Assembly (NCBI RefSeq): GCF_003369915.1
Contig: NC_046675.1
Coordinates: 14,384,001 to 14,448,000, forward strand
Length of the DNA stretch: 64,000 nucleotides
Direction of reading: 5' to 3'
Source: Drosophila miranda
Taxonomy: Eukaryota; Arthropoda; Insecta; Diptera; Drosophilidae
Made by a program: the position numbers and the translations under genes. The first letter of the stretch is position 1; each line of letters begins with the position of its first letter. A model generated the notes under the pieces. The model had not been told where the DNA came from. It saw only the letters and a list, made by a program, of their open reading frames with translations, and ran no database searches. Of the stretch, positions 1 through 14,039 are shown one piece after another.

Positions 1-3000
1 TATACCAGGTGATTGAATCATATAATAGCAAGAAGAAAGAAAATAAATTTCCATTGGCAGAAAATTCTATCCAACCCAAGCTTTCTACCAGTGAGACTCT
101 TACTGGACAACTGGATATTTTCATTTCGGAATTATGTAGCACCAAAGCGCTCTGTTTATGCTTCTAAGGATTTTTGATGGTGCTCTGAGCCGCACGTTCA
201 GATAAGTTTTGGACCAGTTTTGGAATGGTAAAATCATTGCACGTCTACGTAGATATTTTTCCTTTGAGAGGACTTCACTACCAGCTTTCCCAGCTTGCAC
301 TGATTCGGGCTCAGAAAAAATTCTTTTTCAGTCCCAATGCGTAGTCGACTGTTGGTTTAACTTTTGCCCTTACAGATGCAAGCGAGGGCTATGCAAAGAG
401 CTCATTGAAAAGAATTTGTAAGCCAGCCAAATAAAAGGCCTTATGGCTATCTCTTTGTGAGCCCAGCTAGAGTTGAAGGTGAGTTGGGTTGGTGGCTGGT
501 GGAAATGTCAAGGCTGTTACTTTAAGCAAAACACCTGAAAGAGGCTGACTTTAATGGTCTTTTTTTGGAGTAAGTGAAACTATACTCCGCTATTACAATT
601 CATTGTATATTAGCTCAATTTGGTTGTGTTCCATGGGGGCGAGGGCGAAAAATAATTGGCCCTGCTCTACTTCGGTGGGTCCTGCTAATAATCTGGATGG
701 ATGCAAGGGGTTATAAATGGCGGCGTCACAAAACTTTGCCAATGGACATAATACGTCCTCGTCTTGGTCGTTTTGGTCGTTGTAGTCGTATGCCTTGTAG
801 TGGGGGAGCGCACTCGTTGCCAACAAAAAATAAAGCGAATCAAATAATGGAAAAACAGAGAAAAAAGTTGTGCAAAGTCCATTAAATACATAAACCAGAC
901 CAGCCACGAAATGTTCATGGAAAGCGTATAAAGAAAGTTTGTAGACAGCAGGCGGAACGGGAACGGGACGACAAGTCAATGGGAAATGCTGAAGCTATTT
1001 ATGCTCGCCATATGTGACGCACCCAGCCAAGAGTTCAGGGCAGGGCAGGGTCGGGCCATCGACGAGGCATCGCCATGTCCGTAATAACTTGATTTGCGCC
1101 CATGCGGGACTCGGCAGAGGACAGAGTCGCCTCTGGGTGGACAGCCGACTGTTGGCGCAGATGCAGCATAAAATTGGGCGCGCCACGCTTTTGCCATTTG
1201 TTGCCAAAGCAGGACTGGGGAGATCTCGGGCACCCGACAAAGGAAGACGGACGATGAAGACGCTGGGTGGACGTGGACTGCCCAGTCAGCTATTGGCTTA
1301 TTTATGACTTCCTTTGCATCGGGAATGGAAAAAGCATTTCTGTTATTATGCACATTTCTGTCAATGTAGCAGAAATTGATTCTCGTTAAAATAACAACTG
1401 CAGTGCCGCAACAATACGACCACGCCCCCAGACTAATATTCAAGCCCCTCACAACCCTGTCAGAAAAGATTAAATTGGAATTAAATAAAACGAGGAACAC
1501 CATTTCTCAAGTCACAAACAATAAAGCGAGACGTATGCCAAAATTTGTACCGATAAAAATGTCGTCGTTTCTGTCAAGCAGCTCCATTCAGGATCTACCA
1601 TTATGAAGGCATGTCAGTCATGTCAGCCAGTGGAAATCGAATTAGCAGCCACGATTGGACTGCCTGTCTGGAGAGTCTATCAGCTATTCAGGTAGAACCG
1701 ATTCTGGCAATAATTTTGAATGAATTCCGAGAATTGATGGTCATAATTTTGGCAACCAGTAGACATGTTGGGTAATTGCCGAAAACGGCGGGGATTGACC
1801 ATCGAGAATGGCTATTATTTATTTTGGCACCACTAAAATATTAATGCAGATGAGTCCTTTCCTGTCCCTTTTTTCGAAACGTTTTTTTTTTTTTTTGCCT
1901 CTGGCTGACGGTCATAAATTTCTCTGGCAAAGTAAAGCAATTAAAATTTGCATAAAATCCAAATATATTTTCCGGCTTGTCTAAAAACTAAACATCAACA
2001 GCGCACAAAAAAGAGAACAAAAACAAAATATATATATTATACCCTCAACCAGAAACACACACAGATATGAAACATGACAGCCAAAGAGGACAAAAAGAGA
2101 CACACTGATACACTAGGAGACCTTTGGAACGGGTACGAGTTGAAAAATTACGTCTACGCCGTGTGGCACTTGGGAAAAAACTTTGAAGTGCACTCGCTTA
2201 CCAAAATTACAAAGCTCTCACAGCCACATGGAAAAATAATTACCGAAAATCCTAACGAACCAAATGGTTCAAGTACATAAATGCAATTGAATATAAAGCG
2301 TTGATGGCGGAAAAAAGCGAAAATCAATGTGGAAATTATGGCTGTCACTTTTTAAGGAATTTAAATCGTCTAAGCCCCTCATACATACTTAATGTTTCTC
2401 AGATACCCTTCTAGTAAGTCGTGTATCTTCATCATGATATCGACATATGCATATTTAATGAAGACTGTATTTGGGCAAACCCTAGTATGGACTGTTTGTT
2501 TCTCTGACATTGGAAACGGAGCCGTAACGTATCACTTTCTGGAGGAATACTTTCTGCGTCTATTTGTTTAGGTTCTGTCTGTTTGTGCATATGGGTTTGG
2601 GCGTGTTCGAGTTAGGGTTCGGGGAGTCAGGCACTTTTTGGCGCATTCATCCCCTTTCACATCAGTGGGGACTTAATCTTCTGTGATATATTCATAGACT
2701 CCTTTTTGCGCCATTAGTTTTGAGTCTATTTGCATAGCATTTTAGGGATTGGGATTGGCTGTCGCCAGCCGCTTAGGGCGTGCCATCCGCCTGTGGAAAA
2801 CGTTTTCACGGGTCACACTGCAATTAATATTCATAATTATGACTACAAGGCAGCATCTGAAGGAGCATCGCGCTTTGTCGCGACCATTCCTCATGCTCTT
2901 AAATGCTGCTGTGTGGAAACACATACTCGTATGAGGGGACATCTATTCTGGACTGCACTTGCAGCCGCTGCTCTTCACAAATGCAATGCATTTTATATTC

Positions 3001-4251
3001 ATAGTCGTGATGGCAATTTTTTAAGTTTGCGATCTTGGGCAGCATTATGCACAACAATAAATTTATTCAACACATGCCCAGGCAGCGTCATGGCTGGGAA
3101 AGGAAAGGACGCTCAAAGTGTTTTACAGAATTGTCTCTTCGTGTGAGTGAGTGGCTGATGGGGGTCTCCAGGCATGTGGGCATGTGGGCTCTGGGCTGTG
3201 GGCTGTGGGTGACCTGATGATTTATACTGAGGCCTTAAATTACACTCGCAAAGAGCTTGCTGATATTGCAGTTGTTGATGGCTCCGTGTGCGTGTTTGCG
3301 CCTGGGTCCATGTAAATAACAGCGAGTATCAGGGCTACCACTTGATATATTTAAATGCCAGATAGACATAGACCCCACGCTTGAGTGGGGATTTATGCAA
3401 CTAAAACACATTTCAGTTATCGCAGGCATCGGGGGCCACTCATTGGGCCGTAAACAACAGGAGCACTCTTTCCAGCTCGTGTGCCGCGTGTGCGGGTCGT
3501 TTTAATGTCAATAAATACTCGAGGTCCCAGAGCCTCCTATTGACAGTTCAACTAATTAGCATGCAAGTTAATTATTTCCGATTCGAATGTTGAGCACGCA
3601 TTGACAATTTTTGCTATTGTTATGCCAGCTGTTCGGCTCTTCACGTGTGCGTGCTCGGAGCGCGAATTCGGGTGTGTTCTCTAAGTGTTGATAAATTTAA
3701 ATAGGCAGAGACTCCCGGCTCTAAATTTTTGGATCCAAATTTGGATAAACATGTCAAGGCTTGTGTACATATATGTGCCATGTCTGTACGGCTGGTTATC
3801 CACGAAAGAGCTGAAGGACAAATACAATTAATGCATGTTTTCGTATATTGATGTGTGTTGATATTATAGCAGCGGATAGGTCACAAAATCGAGTGGTATT
3901 AAAACAAACTATATTCAAAAATACCCCAAAGTCCAGATATTAAAGGGAGCGGGCTTTTGTGAACTGATTCATAATTTGCGGTTTGATTCCGTACGTGCTG
4001 TAATGCTGTAAAATCCGTTGCGCCGTCGAACTCCGTCCTTTCGAAAATACCATCTGACCGTGGTTAACAGGGATTACGCTAGTGTGGAAAATAGTGAAAT
4101 GTATGTCAAAGTAATAGCCTATGTGATTTTAGTCAGCAACACAGACACTACTATAACAAATACTACAACAATACCAGTACAACTAAAAAGGGAAATATAT
4201 TTACAAACAGATACAGATACATTTTTGAGCGGTCGTTAGGTGGTGAGAGCG
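1..4251. other. Intergenic, no gene recognised
   Basis: I find no frame here with protein-like composition plus usable splice sites. The longest open frame (minus strand, about 976-1503) has no family resemblance. The stretch holds AT-rich sequence, a 16-T tract near 1881-1896 and scattered simple repeats. The last 200-300 bases probably include the promoter and 5' leader of the gene starting at 4252. Confidence 0.6.
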
Positions 4252-5012
4252 ATGACGGACTTCAACGTGGTCAAGTACCACAATTACGAGGATTATCTGA
4301 GGTCGTTTGCCATCGTCCAGGACTATCGCTATCTGCCGTGTCATAGAACAGTGCGAACCGTGACGAAACTCGGATACCGCGACAATGGTAATGTCTATAA
4401 TGAGGAACAGTTTCTAATGGCCAGGAAACAAGTGGAAGCTCTGCTGCATCCGTCAGTAGTCTTACATGCTTATTACAGCCCTTATTTGAAGGGAGATGAT
4501 GCTGCTCTCGTGGCGCTGGCCGAACGTGAGGCTCCCAACGTGCAGCAGGAGATCTCGGTGCGTATGAGCAATACAAACAATACAGCACAGATGAACAGAC
4601 CTAACTCTCCAAACAGACCATAATTTTCCTGGAGGTACACCAGAAGAGCGGCTTCGCCATATCCGGCTATATAGACTTTGAATCAAGTCTGCGGAACTTC
4701 AGACTCGACGGACCCAATGCCGTCAACTGGCCGGCCATCTTCCAGGCGAGGAAGCTACTGCGTCCCCAGCCCTCCGACGTGGTATTCTATGACTGGCGCA
4801 GCAGAAAGATCTTCGCAAACGACAATGACAACTACACAACTGTGGCCCATGCAGAGCACGGCCTCCTCTTCATTCACAAAGGCGATCACAAGCTCATTCC
4901 GGTAACAAACCGGAGAACCCCCTTTTATAGCAATGTCAAACGCACCATGATTAAGTCCGAACTGTACGGGTTCATGATATTGTACGATCACACTGTCCGA
5001 AAGAAAACATAG
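4252..5012 (+). CDS. CFAP299 / DUF4464 family ciliary protein
   Basis: Two exons: 4252-4557 and 4617-5012, separated by a 59-nt intron with a GTGCGT donor and an AAACAG acceptor. The joined product is 233 residues, the length I recall for vertebrate CFAP299 (formerly C4orf22). The N-terminus MTDFNVVKYHNYEDYL and the motif KLGYRDNGNVYNEEQF match the start of this family. The second exon carries GYIDFESSLR, an FYDWRSRKIFANDND stretch and a C-terminal ELYGFMILYDHTVRKK, where the family has a conserved YDH before a basic end. The ATG at 4252 was chosen over upstream GTG codons. Family members are linked to cilia and sperm flagella, so expression in testis or chordotonal neurons is an inference. 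No signal peptide or membrane segment is visible. Confidence 0.88.
4558..4616 (+). other. Intron of CFAP299-like gene
   Basis: A 59-nt phase-0 intron. Reading through it hits a TAA right after the acceptor, whereas splicing joins ...QQEIS to TIIFLEV... and keeps the family match. Confidence 0.85.
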
Positions 5013-5248
5013 GCAACCTGGGCCCACTTCAAATATTGCACATTCAAACTACATATTCTAACAAATTTAATTTAAACGTTGCGAAGAGAAGGCATTGGAG
5101 TCTTTTACTTAGACAGAACATTATATGTATAGTTCTTTAAAGGTGTTAAAGTAACAGTAATAGCGCCAGAGGGGCTTTCCCCAAAGTGCATGCATCATTA
5201 TGGATTAAAACAGGAGCTCTTCCAGTAACTGTATGGTTTAACGCCGGC

Positions 5249-5254
5249 AATAAA
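5249..5254 (+). terminator. Poly(A) signal AATAAA, CFAP299-like gene
   Basis: First canonical AATAAA after the stop codon at 5010-5012, giving a 3'UTR of about 240 nt. Confidence 0.5.
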
Positions 5255-8200
5255 TTTCGATGTGGCTTTCAGTCCCTAGTTTGTTGCTCTGCTATCAAAA
5301 ACTTTATCCAGAAACTAATAACTGTCCTTCATTCACGATTAATATCATCTGATTGCACCGCTGGAGCAAACGAAATTCCACTTAAGTTGTCGGCACACTC
5401 GCAGGGATACTGTCATGCGAGTATTGACACTAGCCACCCAACCATCGACCATCGGGTTCGCAGGGGTACCCAGCCCTGGCCAGGACACGCACGGCCGCCT
5501 TTCACACATCCATCCACACCTTAAATACCCAAATCAAAAAATAAATGGTAAGCACCGGACTGCCCACAGACCGCACGGCTGTGTGACGTGGCCCCATGTC
5601 CGGGGCGACTCTATCGAAAAATGCTGATGATACGATATTTAGAATATTCCTTCTTGTCGAGGGTTGTTGTAGGCTGTGGCACTAGGGGCTCAAAATTCCT
5701 GCAGAGTATGGCAAATATTTATTTAATGCTCGGAAGTGGACGGCCGATGGCCAGACATGCAAACAGAGCTGGAATGAGATTCGATGGGATGGGATGGCAT
5801 CTGATGGGTGGGGATGGGACGAGGTGGGACAATGAAGCTGTATTTGTTTGCTTTGGCGAGATGGCAGGGCTCACACTCTCAGTGCATGAGTGTTCCATTG
5901 TTTCTGGCGTGGCAACTTTGTAGCCAATAGTGCTGCCTAGTTAATTTCTGGCCATCAGCAGCATCAGCACCAGCTTCAGCTGCCTGCTACAAGGCGGCTT
6001 TTGTGCGGCTGCCCCTGCCACCCAAGGGAGGGGACGGTCGCAGACGGCGCTGACTACATAAGCCCTGGAAGTGATCCAAAAGTGGCAGCAAACAACAAAG
6101 GAGGCGTCGGGGGTGTGGCTAGTCTATTGTGTGTGTCTAGTTTTAAGTGCTTCCAGACTGCATACTGGTATAAATCACATTGTTGAGCATTTTTACCAAT
6201 GCCGGTTCGGGCTGGTCCGAGGTGCGCTGCAGGTAATGTCTGCGTATAAAAGTCTGCAATAAAATATTTTCCTTTGTTGCCAGACGCTTTAAGTGGATTT
6301 TGTAGACCACAAAATGGCTTAATAGGAGGAGAGCCCAAACTCCGAGGCGCACACTTTGAGCCCGCTCAGGTTTCATTAGCATTAACAGGCGGTCGACTTG
6401 TCAACACGCCCACATCTGAGCGGCGGCGTCTAGAAACAATATTTATGGGCAGGTTAACACGACCTAGCATGTCCATGTGTGTGTGCGTGTGTGCCTGTGT
6501 GTGGGGGGTGGGGGGTGGGTGAGTTTGGGTCTGTTTGCTCACAAACCTGATTACAAAACTCATAAAGTCGCCATGAAATTCAAACAATGCGTTACGTGCA
6601 TCGAATGCCAAGAGTCAACCAAAGGACAAAGCCGGCAGCGTACAGGACCCATGCATAAGCAACATTTTTGTTTGACCCAACAGGAGTTGAAAGCGCTTTT
6701 TTTTCGTGTGTATCGCTATGTGTGTGCGTGTGCCCGTGAGTGGAGATGTGTGAAGGAATCTCTCTCCGGCCTGTTTATTACATTTTGATTATTGCAATCT
6801 CGTTTACTCTGGCCAGTCCCCGACCTCAGACCCATAGCCATTCCTAGCACTAACCGTTGCCCCAGCCGTAGCCGTAGCCGTAACCCTAGCCCGACATCAA
6901 AGGATCTGGCCGCAGATAGAACTGATTTACAGTTGCGCCCAACTACGGAAAAAGTTGAGAGAAACAAATGAAAACAGCATTAAGGAAATAAAATCAGTGA
7001 ATGCCGCACACGCACAACTTTGCCAAGTTTAAAAGCATTTTAACTGCCACTGCCACTGCCTCGACCTGCGCCAGAAGCATCGCCAGCAGCAGGGAGGCAA
7101 CCCTAGTCCTGGCTGGCAAGGAATACACTCGTAAATATAAATATTAATACGGCTGGCCCGCAAAACGATTTGTCAAAAGCGGTTCTTACTTGTGGATTAT
7201 GAATACTTTGCTTAAATTTAGCTGACAGCAGAAAATTATTACACAATGATTAATATTTATTTCCGCAGGCCACTAAGCAGGCCAGTCCCAGTCCCAGTCC
7301 CCAGCGGAGTAATAGTTAAACTCCAAGTCCACGTCCAATTCCACGTCCAAGTCCGAGTCCAAGTCGCTTTCTCGGCCACAACAAGTGACAATGTGCTGAA
7401 TATGAATAATTTCTTTTTCGCTTCTTTCCTGCCGCTGTTCAAAAAGGCATTTAATTTAGATTTATGCTCGGCACGGCACTGTGACAGGACGAGCAAACAC
7501 AAGGCAGCGGGTCCTGCTAAAATTATGATATTTGCCATCTTCTGGGCCGGCCTTGGACCGCTCTCTGATAACGTATCGAACAATAAAATAGCCCCAGTCG
7601 AGGCTGACGACTGCTGGCTGCTGGCAGCGATTGGGGTCGTGCCCGGGGCAGGGAGGCGGTCAGGCAGGCAAGAGTCGGGTCCGGGTCCGAGGCCTGAGCC
7701 ATAAGTCGACACAAAGTAAATAAGGATATGCGCAAATAAAATGGCAATAAATCAAAACGATTGACGATCTCATGATGCGGCTGGCCTCAGCGATTAGGGC
7801 CTCACTGCTGTGATTTCTCATATAAATCGACTTGGGGTCGAGAAGTGATTTTGATTGTTATTTGTTTGCCATCCAATCGGTTGGCAAACTTCTTAGTTAG
7901 CTGCCTGTCAGTGGAGTCGCGATTTGACAATCAATTTATTGCATCGCACCCTCCACGCAGGAGACTGAGCCTGAGCATCATTGTTGTCCATAATTTATGC
8001 CGAGCGGCATGCATGCCAACTAAAATCAGTGCAGCGGAAATTCGAAAGCAAACGCGAACTCCAAGGCGAATCCGAGTCGGAATCGGAGTCGGAATCGTCA
8101 TTCTGCTGCGAGTTGGCGGGGGGATTCCCGCCTGCCATTGTCAATAAGGAAACTTCATTATAAATTACCCAACTGACAGTTGCAGGCAGACTGCAGATAT

Positions 8201-10419
8201 CGCTGCACTTTCTGTTGCAGAGTGGGGGAGGGCCATGAATCACATAAAAAGCAAATGTCGCATCGTTAGGTTAAAAGCTTTATGCAAATTCCTTCATCTT
8301 CCTATCATATTCCCATCTTTTGCGATGAAAACTGAATGAAAATTGTATTGAACAGGGGGACTGGAAGAACGAGGAGGCGTGCGAGACCACCTCCTCGGTC
8401 CTACTGGGGTGGCAGAGGGCAGGAGCAGAAGCAGTGCGACTATCCTGAAGTGTCTGCAATTAGGGGCAATTGTTTGAGAGAAAGTGCCGATCAGCTGAGC
8501 AGTCGAGTAAATAAGGCACTTATGCCCCCTTAAGGGTATTGTTGCTGTTTGGTCGTTTGTGATGATATTGCTTAGGGGCTCCAAGTCATCGTATTGCATC
8601 TTAGGATAGCTACAGAATGCATATTAATTAGCCACGGCAGACTGTGGGCCCTCGAGTGCAGGTTCATGTAATTTAATCACCTCTCAGGTTAATAATAGAC
8701 ACAATTTTGGCATCCTGTTAACTGTAAGTGTAACTGTATATGTATGTATTGTACTCGTACCATTCATTGATATTATTAACCCAGCTTACATATAAGTTAT
8801 CTGCATGCAACCTGGACCCCTTTTCCACATATGGAATACTCAAAACCAAAAATAAATGGCAATCCCTCAATAATCAAAGATACCAGAGATACGATAGCTG
8901 GGCTGGCGGACAATTAGGGTGCTTTGTCCGCACATTAGTGCTCACGTTTTATGAACGCATACAATAAAAAAAAGAAGCAGCAAATTGAAATGCGTGCCAA
9001 AAGGCGCAGGAGGCTTCTTTATTGGCACCAGTCAGGCATCCTGCTCTGCGGTCAGTGGACATTAGGCGCCCCCGAGACCGTTGGGGACAACGGGTGCTCA
9101 TGACCAAGGCCAGGAGCAGGAGCAGGAGCAGGCGTGCGAGCATTATGTTCCGGCGTGTACATGAGATGGGGTCATTAAATACACATTACCATGCACCAGG
9201 CCGCCGCATGTAGGGCGGGGTGGTTTCGGCGGCAACGATAAAGGCACAACAGGCCAGCGGCTAAGGCAGCCAGCGAATAGCTATTAAAAAGCACAAGATA
9301 CTCATAGCAGAAGCAGCAGCTACAGTGGCAGACATAACAAATTACAACATTTCGACAGCACAGAGGGAGCGTCATATCGTACTGTGAGTGGCAATGGCGC
9401 CACCAGCCCTATCCCCAGCCCCCGCCCCCGCCGCAGCCCCAGCCCCAGACGGGTATCCAACCACCGTTCGATGGCAGCTTCAGGATGGTGTTCGGTTTCA
9501 ATTGTGCTGGTAAACGTGACTCCAAATTGGCTCTCAGCGAATAATTCATTCGAAACACTTTCGCACCGTGTGCCTTGCCATTAGCATCGCAGCTACCTAC
9601 CAGGCCCGAGCCCGAACCCGAAACAAGAATATGGTACGGTACGGTACGGTTAGTCCATTGCCGGACTCGGTTACGCCCCGTATAACCCCACGATTGCATT
9701 TACAGCAAATTATTTATGGCTGCGACAGACACGAACAGGAAGCGGGTACGAGTGTGAGTGTGCGCTGCCAACTTCACGTCTATCAATATTTTATGAAACC
9801 CTGTCTGCAGGACGCTCGGCGATGCTCGCCGCCGCAGACAAGGGCGGCGGATAAAGGGAGAGCGAGAGCCTCGACTAGGACTAGGATGAGGGTATCTGCT
9901 TACATGGAGTCGGTTGCCTTCTGGCTGCCTGCCTGCCTGTCTGTCTGTCGATATCCGGTTAGATGAGTATCTAAATTGCCTTTACTGTTGATGAATTAGC
10001 GCCGGCTGCCGGTTGCTGGCTGCCGGTTCCCGTCCAACGCTGAGGCTGGAAATGGGGCGAGTGCGTGCCTGGGCGGGTAAGATAGGCGCCCATTCCTGCC
10101 AGTGGCCCTATAATGGAAATTTCAATTTGTTTTGAATGATTTTGTGCACATCAAATAGCCCGGCAATCCATAGTGACTTATACGGCCTTGCTCGGAGGGA
10201 AAGGGAGTTCCGACAGAAGCAACAAGGTGCGGCCATTCATCAAGGCAAATACAGTGTGCAACTGTAAAACATTTACGCAGAAAATGGGGAACAAATGGCT
10301 TTTATAACGACAACATTACTGCAGAAATGTGAGCCAAAAAAACATTAGATTGTACTTGCCTTGAGTCTAAGATCATTTGTATTGCTTTTTGAAATTCCCA
10401 GTAAGAACCCCTCATTATT
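5255..10419. other. Intergenic, no gene recognised
   Basis: No supported coding region. Visible items are a GT-rich tract with G runs (6476-6523), several GATG/TGGGATG-rich patches near 5790-5835, and CCGTAGC-type repeats near 6865-6885. Frames of up to about 150 codons occur on both strands but look compositional rather than coding. Confidence 0.55.
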
Positions 10420-11078
10420 ATGCTTTCCAGAAAGGAGCTCATCGCCGTTATCCTCATGCTGTCGGCGGTTAGTTGCACCTGCGTACCAATTGCTGACTGA
10501 CCTAGATCCAATTCGCATCCGTCCTCCGCAGGTCTTCTCTGTGCTAAATGCTGCCATCTTTGCGAACACTTTGCCCGTCTACGTCAGTTATGAGCAGCTG
10601 TTGCAGCAGGTCATCAGCATCGGGACCGCCTACCTCTGCTTTCTGTACGCCCTAAGCACCTGGATGTACCACTCGAATTACTCCCGGACCCGCCAGCACA
10701 TGCGATACGCGGTGAGTGGAAAGTGCCGCGTCCTAATCCCTAACCCTGGCCCAAATCATATGTTACTGTTTCCACTGAATGTAGCTGGTGATAACCTTGC
10801 TGGTGATGATTGTGGCTAACATAGTGGCTGCGATTGCGCATATGAAGCTGCTGAGTTTTTCAATATTTAAGGAAACGACGGACATCAGCATTCTGTTCTC
10901 CAAATTTGACGTTGCCTGCAAGTCCGTCAGCCTGGGTCTGTCGGTCCTAACCATTCTCCTCCTGCTCATAGTACAGTTGATTGTCTTTGTGACGATCATT
11001 AGAAAGCACAAAAAGAAGCAGCGCCGGAAGATTCGCAGATTGAAAGCAGCTCGCGAGGCCCTGAAGGAGGTATCCTAA
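10420..11078 (+). CDS. Unrecognised four-pass membrane protein
   Basis: Three exons: 10420-10467, 10532-10711 and 10785-11078. Introns of 64 nt (GTTAGT...CCGCAG) and 73 nt (GTGAGT...TGTAG) are both phase 0. The product is 173 residues. Hydrophobic segments lie at about 6-28 (starting ELIAVILML), 39-61 (QVISIGTAYLCFLYAL), 77-99 (LVITLLVMIVANIVAAIA) and 124-148 (LSVLTILLLLIVQLIVF). They are followed by a strongly basic tail, RKHKKKQRRKIRRLKAAR, which probably faces the cytosol. I do not recognise the family. All three exons are open only in the spliced frame, the splice sites are good, and an AATAAA follows the stop by about 75 nt, so the model itself is convincing. Function cannot be stated. 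Confidence 0.8.
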
Positions 11079-11154
11079 ACTGCTGTCTGCGTCATCGGCG
11101 TCTTTATTGTTGGTACTGAGTCAACGGCACAGTTGACGGCGTCGTGGGAGTGCA

Positions 11155-11160
11155 AATAAA
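11155..11160 (+). terminator. Poly(A) signal of the four-pass protein gene
   Basis: AATAAA 76 nt after the stop codon, in the expected position for a short Drosophila 3'UTR. Confidence 0.65.
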
Positions 11161-13681
11161 GTTTCGGTTTTCATGCAACGCCAAACATTTCATGTCTTTG
11201 CAATGTGGCGCCGCATTTGCAATAATATAAATATTATGCTCGCACGGCGCGAGGTACAGACACTGTACGGCAGGGACCCATTCCAATATGCACACAGATT
11301 CTGTCTGTGCGCTTCCTCTTCACAGGTGATGCAAAAAAATATGAACAGGCATGCGGCAGTGCAATCAGCAATTCGATGTCGAGATGCCCTTGTGCGGATT
11401 ATCCCTTTTTGGAGATTGTAGTGAGAAAATATATCAAATATAGTATACACTTTTGTGGGTATACATAGAGCTCATTCCCAGGGCCTAACTCAGTGCTACG
11501 CTTTTCCAGACAGTTTTGAATCGGGGAGATACTCCCTCTGGTAGGGTAATGAAAATGCCATCAGACCGAGGCAGCTGATGCCAGGACGAGGGTAGGTGTG
11601 TGGGTATGGGTAGGGCAGGTCTGAGTATGAAAACTCATAAGGAAGACAAGCAGCCTCTTCGCATGGGTTTGTGTATTGCATTTTGCATAATGAAGTCGGT
11701 TGACAGTGCCATTTTCAACGGCTGACAAACGAAGTTAAACACAACTTAAAGGCTTTCGAATAACTTCTGCAGCGCCAAAGTTAAAGTTAACTTTCCAGCG
11801 GGGCGATGGGAGTCCGGATCTGGACGGGGCTCGGATGTTTATCAAAGGGTATGGTCGGAGGAAGAGCCTAATTACGCTCGAATGGTTGCCCATCAAAAGT
11901 GACATTTGGCGAAGCAGGGGCTTACAATAAAATGTTCAGCTAAGTTATTGCCGACGCTGCCAAGGAGCCCTGGAAACTGAGTCGAAAGTAATTTGGAATT
12001 TAATTGCGTATAATTTAGAATGGCGAAATGTTTGCGTGCGTTTAATTAACTGAAAAACAAAATAAAAAGCAAGCCAAAACAAAATGACAGCCGCGGTGCT
12101 GGCAACTGGCAACTGGCAAGGACACTGAAAATGTTTAACATTAAATGCCAACTAATTAAATTTCGGAAATTCCATGGCAGTCGTCGGGACTGAGTGAACT
12201 TCCGAATTTATTGTTGCATTTAATGGCCAGCGCATGCGGTTATTCGATCCCCCTGATGCCCCCGCTTCTTTGGCGCATTTCATTGCGTATACGCATTGTA
12301 TGACAGTGGGCTACCCCTACCCCGCAAGTAGCATAACAAAGGCTGACTAGAGCAGCAGCCTCGTAACGGTTTGAGCATTCACCAAATGAGGCAGAACCTC
12401 AACCGTGGGCATCCCTACTCTCCGGCTGGGACTGCAATCCCGATTGTGCCACTGTCAGTCTCGCTCTCACTGCGGTCATCCAGCCAAATGAAGCCAATAA
12501 AATGCCGTTGTTTGCACGCCATTGGCTCCGCCAAGCTGTCCGGCTGTCCGGCAGTCCGGTCATTCGTGGCTACAAAAAATTATGCTGGCCGCGAGAAATC
12601 GCATGCAAAAGTGATTCATGAAAACTGATAAAATTTTAATCATATTTCACGTATTAACACGTAATTATTAATGCCTGATAAATGTCAGCAGTCGGTAAAA
12701 TGTGAAAAAGTTGCAATTAATATACAATATTTCGCGCTCTTTTCAATTAAAGTGCCGGAGGCGGAAGGCAAGGCATCGACTTACTACTCCCCATAGATGT
12801 AAGCTCACTTCCATTTATAAAAGAAAAAAGCCGATCCACGGATCAAAGTTCGAACTAACCACAAACAGCGTTTGTTACAGGGTACTTTTGAGCTCTGCAA
12901 CTACCAAATCAAACCTCTGTGCGTACGAGTAAGTGGATAATTCCGCTGTGATGCTTCACTTTTATCGTTATTATCATTACCACGTCGCTGAATGTGTGTG
13001 TCTGTCTCTGGGTTTATTTGTTGGTCCCGGGGCTTATTTTCTTTTAATTATGTACAACGATCACGAATGTGGGTTAATTAACCACCAGCTCGATGCTGGG
13101 CTTCAGGATTAAACAGTCCAGGATACGTATGTCAGGATGGGACAGTGTACACAAATGTCAAAATTTAAATGCAGCCGAATCGGAGCTGCACAGTTTCTGT
13201 TTCTGGTCGGTGACAGCGCGGCACTTCGTTGGTTCAACGTTCGCATAAATTATTCCAACATATGTCAGACATCTGGCAAATTTTCGCTTCCTCCGATTCG
13301 CATAGCTTTCTTTTTTTTTCCACCAGACTGTCAAGTGCCTGGTGTGTGTTGGTCGGAATTTACGGTCCGCGACCGGGTGTAACAGCTTTCGTCTAATTGC
13401 CATTGGCATTGTGCCAATGCCAGGCTAAATGTTATATTAGGCAATGCAGTTTCCCTGCAATTGAAAGTGGACAAACGAATACAATGCCATTATCAATCAA
13501 TCGAGCAGCCAGGAAACTCCCGATCCCTTGCACAGTGAACAGGCATCGGATGTCAAAAAATAGGCTGTTGGATCCACAGCAGCTGCCTGGTGACTGAAAG
13601 CGTTGAACGACATTCTCTAGCTACGAAAATGCAACAGCGAGGTCAGTATAAGAAAACTCATCAAACGAATTGCAGAACAAA
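11161..13681. other. Intergenic, nothing recognised
   Basis: AT-rich sequence with scattered short repeats. I saw no splice-bounded frame, RNA gene or repeat element. Confidence 0.5.
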
Positions 13682-14039
13682 ATGCTAGAGCCATACAAGT
13701 ACTCCGTGGGTGCGTTGGGGTGTCATTACCATCTGCGGGTATTTTTACTGCTGGGGCTGCTTGTGACCGCAACTGTATGGCAAAGCATAACCCAAGCCTT
13801 GGAGCCGATGGAGCTGGTTTCAGCCTGTTGGGATTCTATTTCGACGACTACAATGTTCCTCTCCACGAATCGATGAATGTTTCGCAGTAGAGCTTAGGAT
13901 TCTGGACACCGATCATCCACATGCTGTTAAGCTGTTGGGCTCTTTGTTGTAGATCCAAGTGCTGTGCGTCGGAATTATATGCCTTTTGTTAGCTGTGGGA
14001 AGTGGCCATATTCAGTTCAACAATTTGCATAAGTTTTGA
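13682..14039 (+). pseudogene. Possible decayed small membrane-protein gene
   Basis: An ATG at 13682 with a good context (ACAAAATG) opens a frame with a clear membrane segment, LRVFLLLGLLVTATVW, at residues 18-33. The frame then looks wrong. A second frame carries the protein-like LLGFYFDDYNVPLHESMNV followed by a TAG and GFWTPIIHMLLSCWAL. A third carries a membrane-like IQVLCVGIICLLLAVGSG ending at TGA 14037-14039, with one TAG just before it. A 49-nt GT..AG intron at 13775-13823 would join the first frame to the third but still leaves the TAG. The simplest reading is a three- or four-pass membrane-protein gene broken by small indels. A real gene with unusual splicing, or chance hydrophobic frames, cannot be excluded. 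Confidence 0.35.

Noticed and set aside
976..1503. 175-codon minus-strand open frame
   Set aside because: No recognisable domain, no signals around it, and overlapping frames on both strands are also open.
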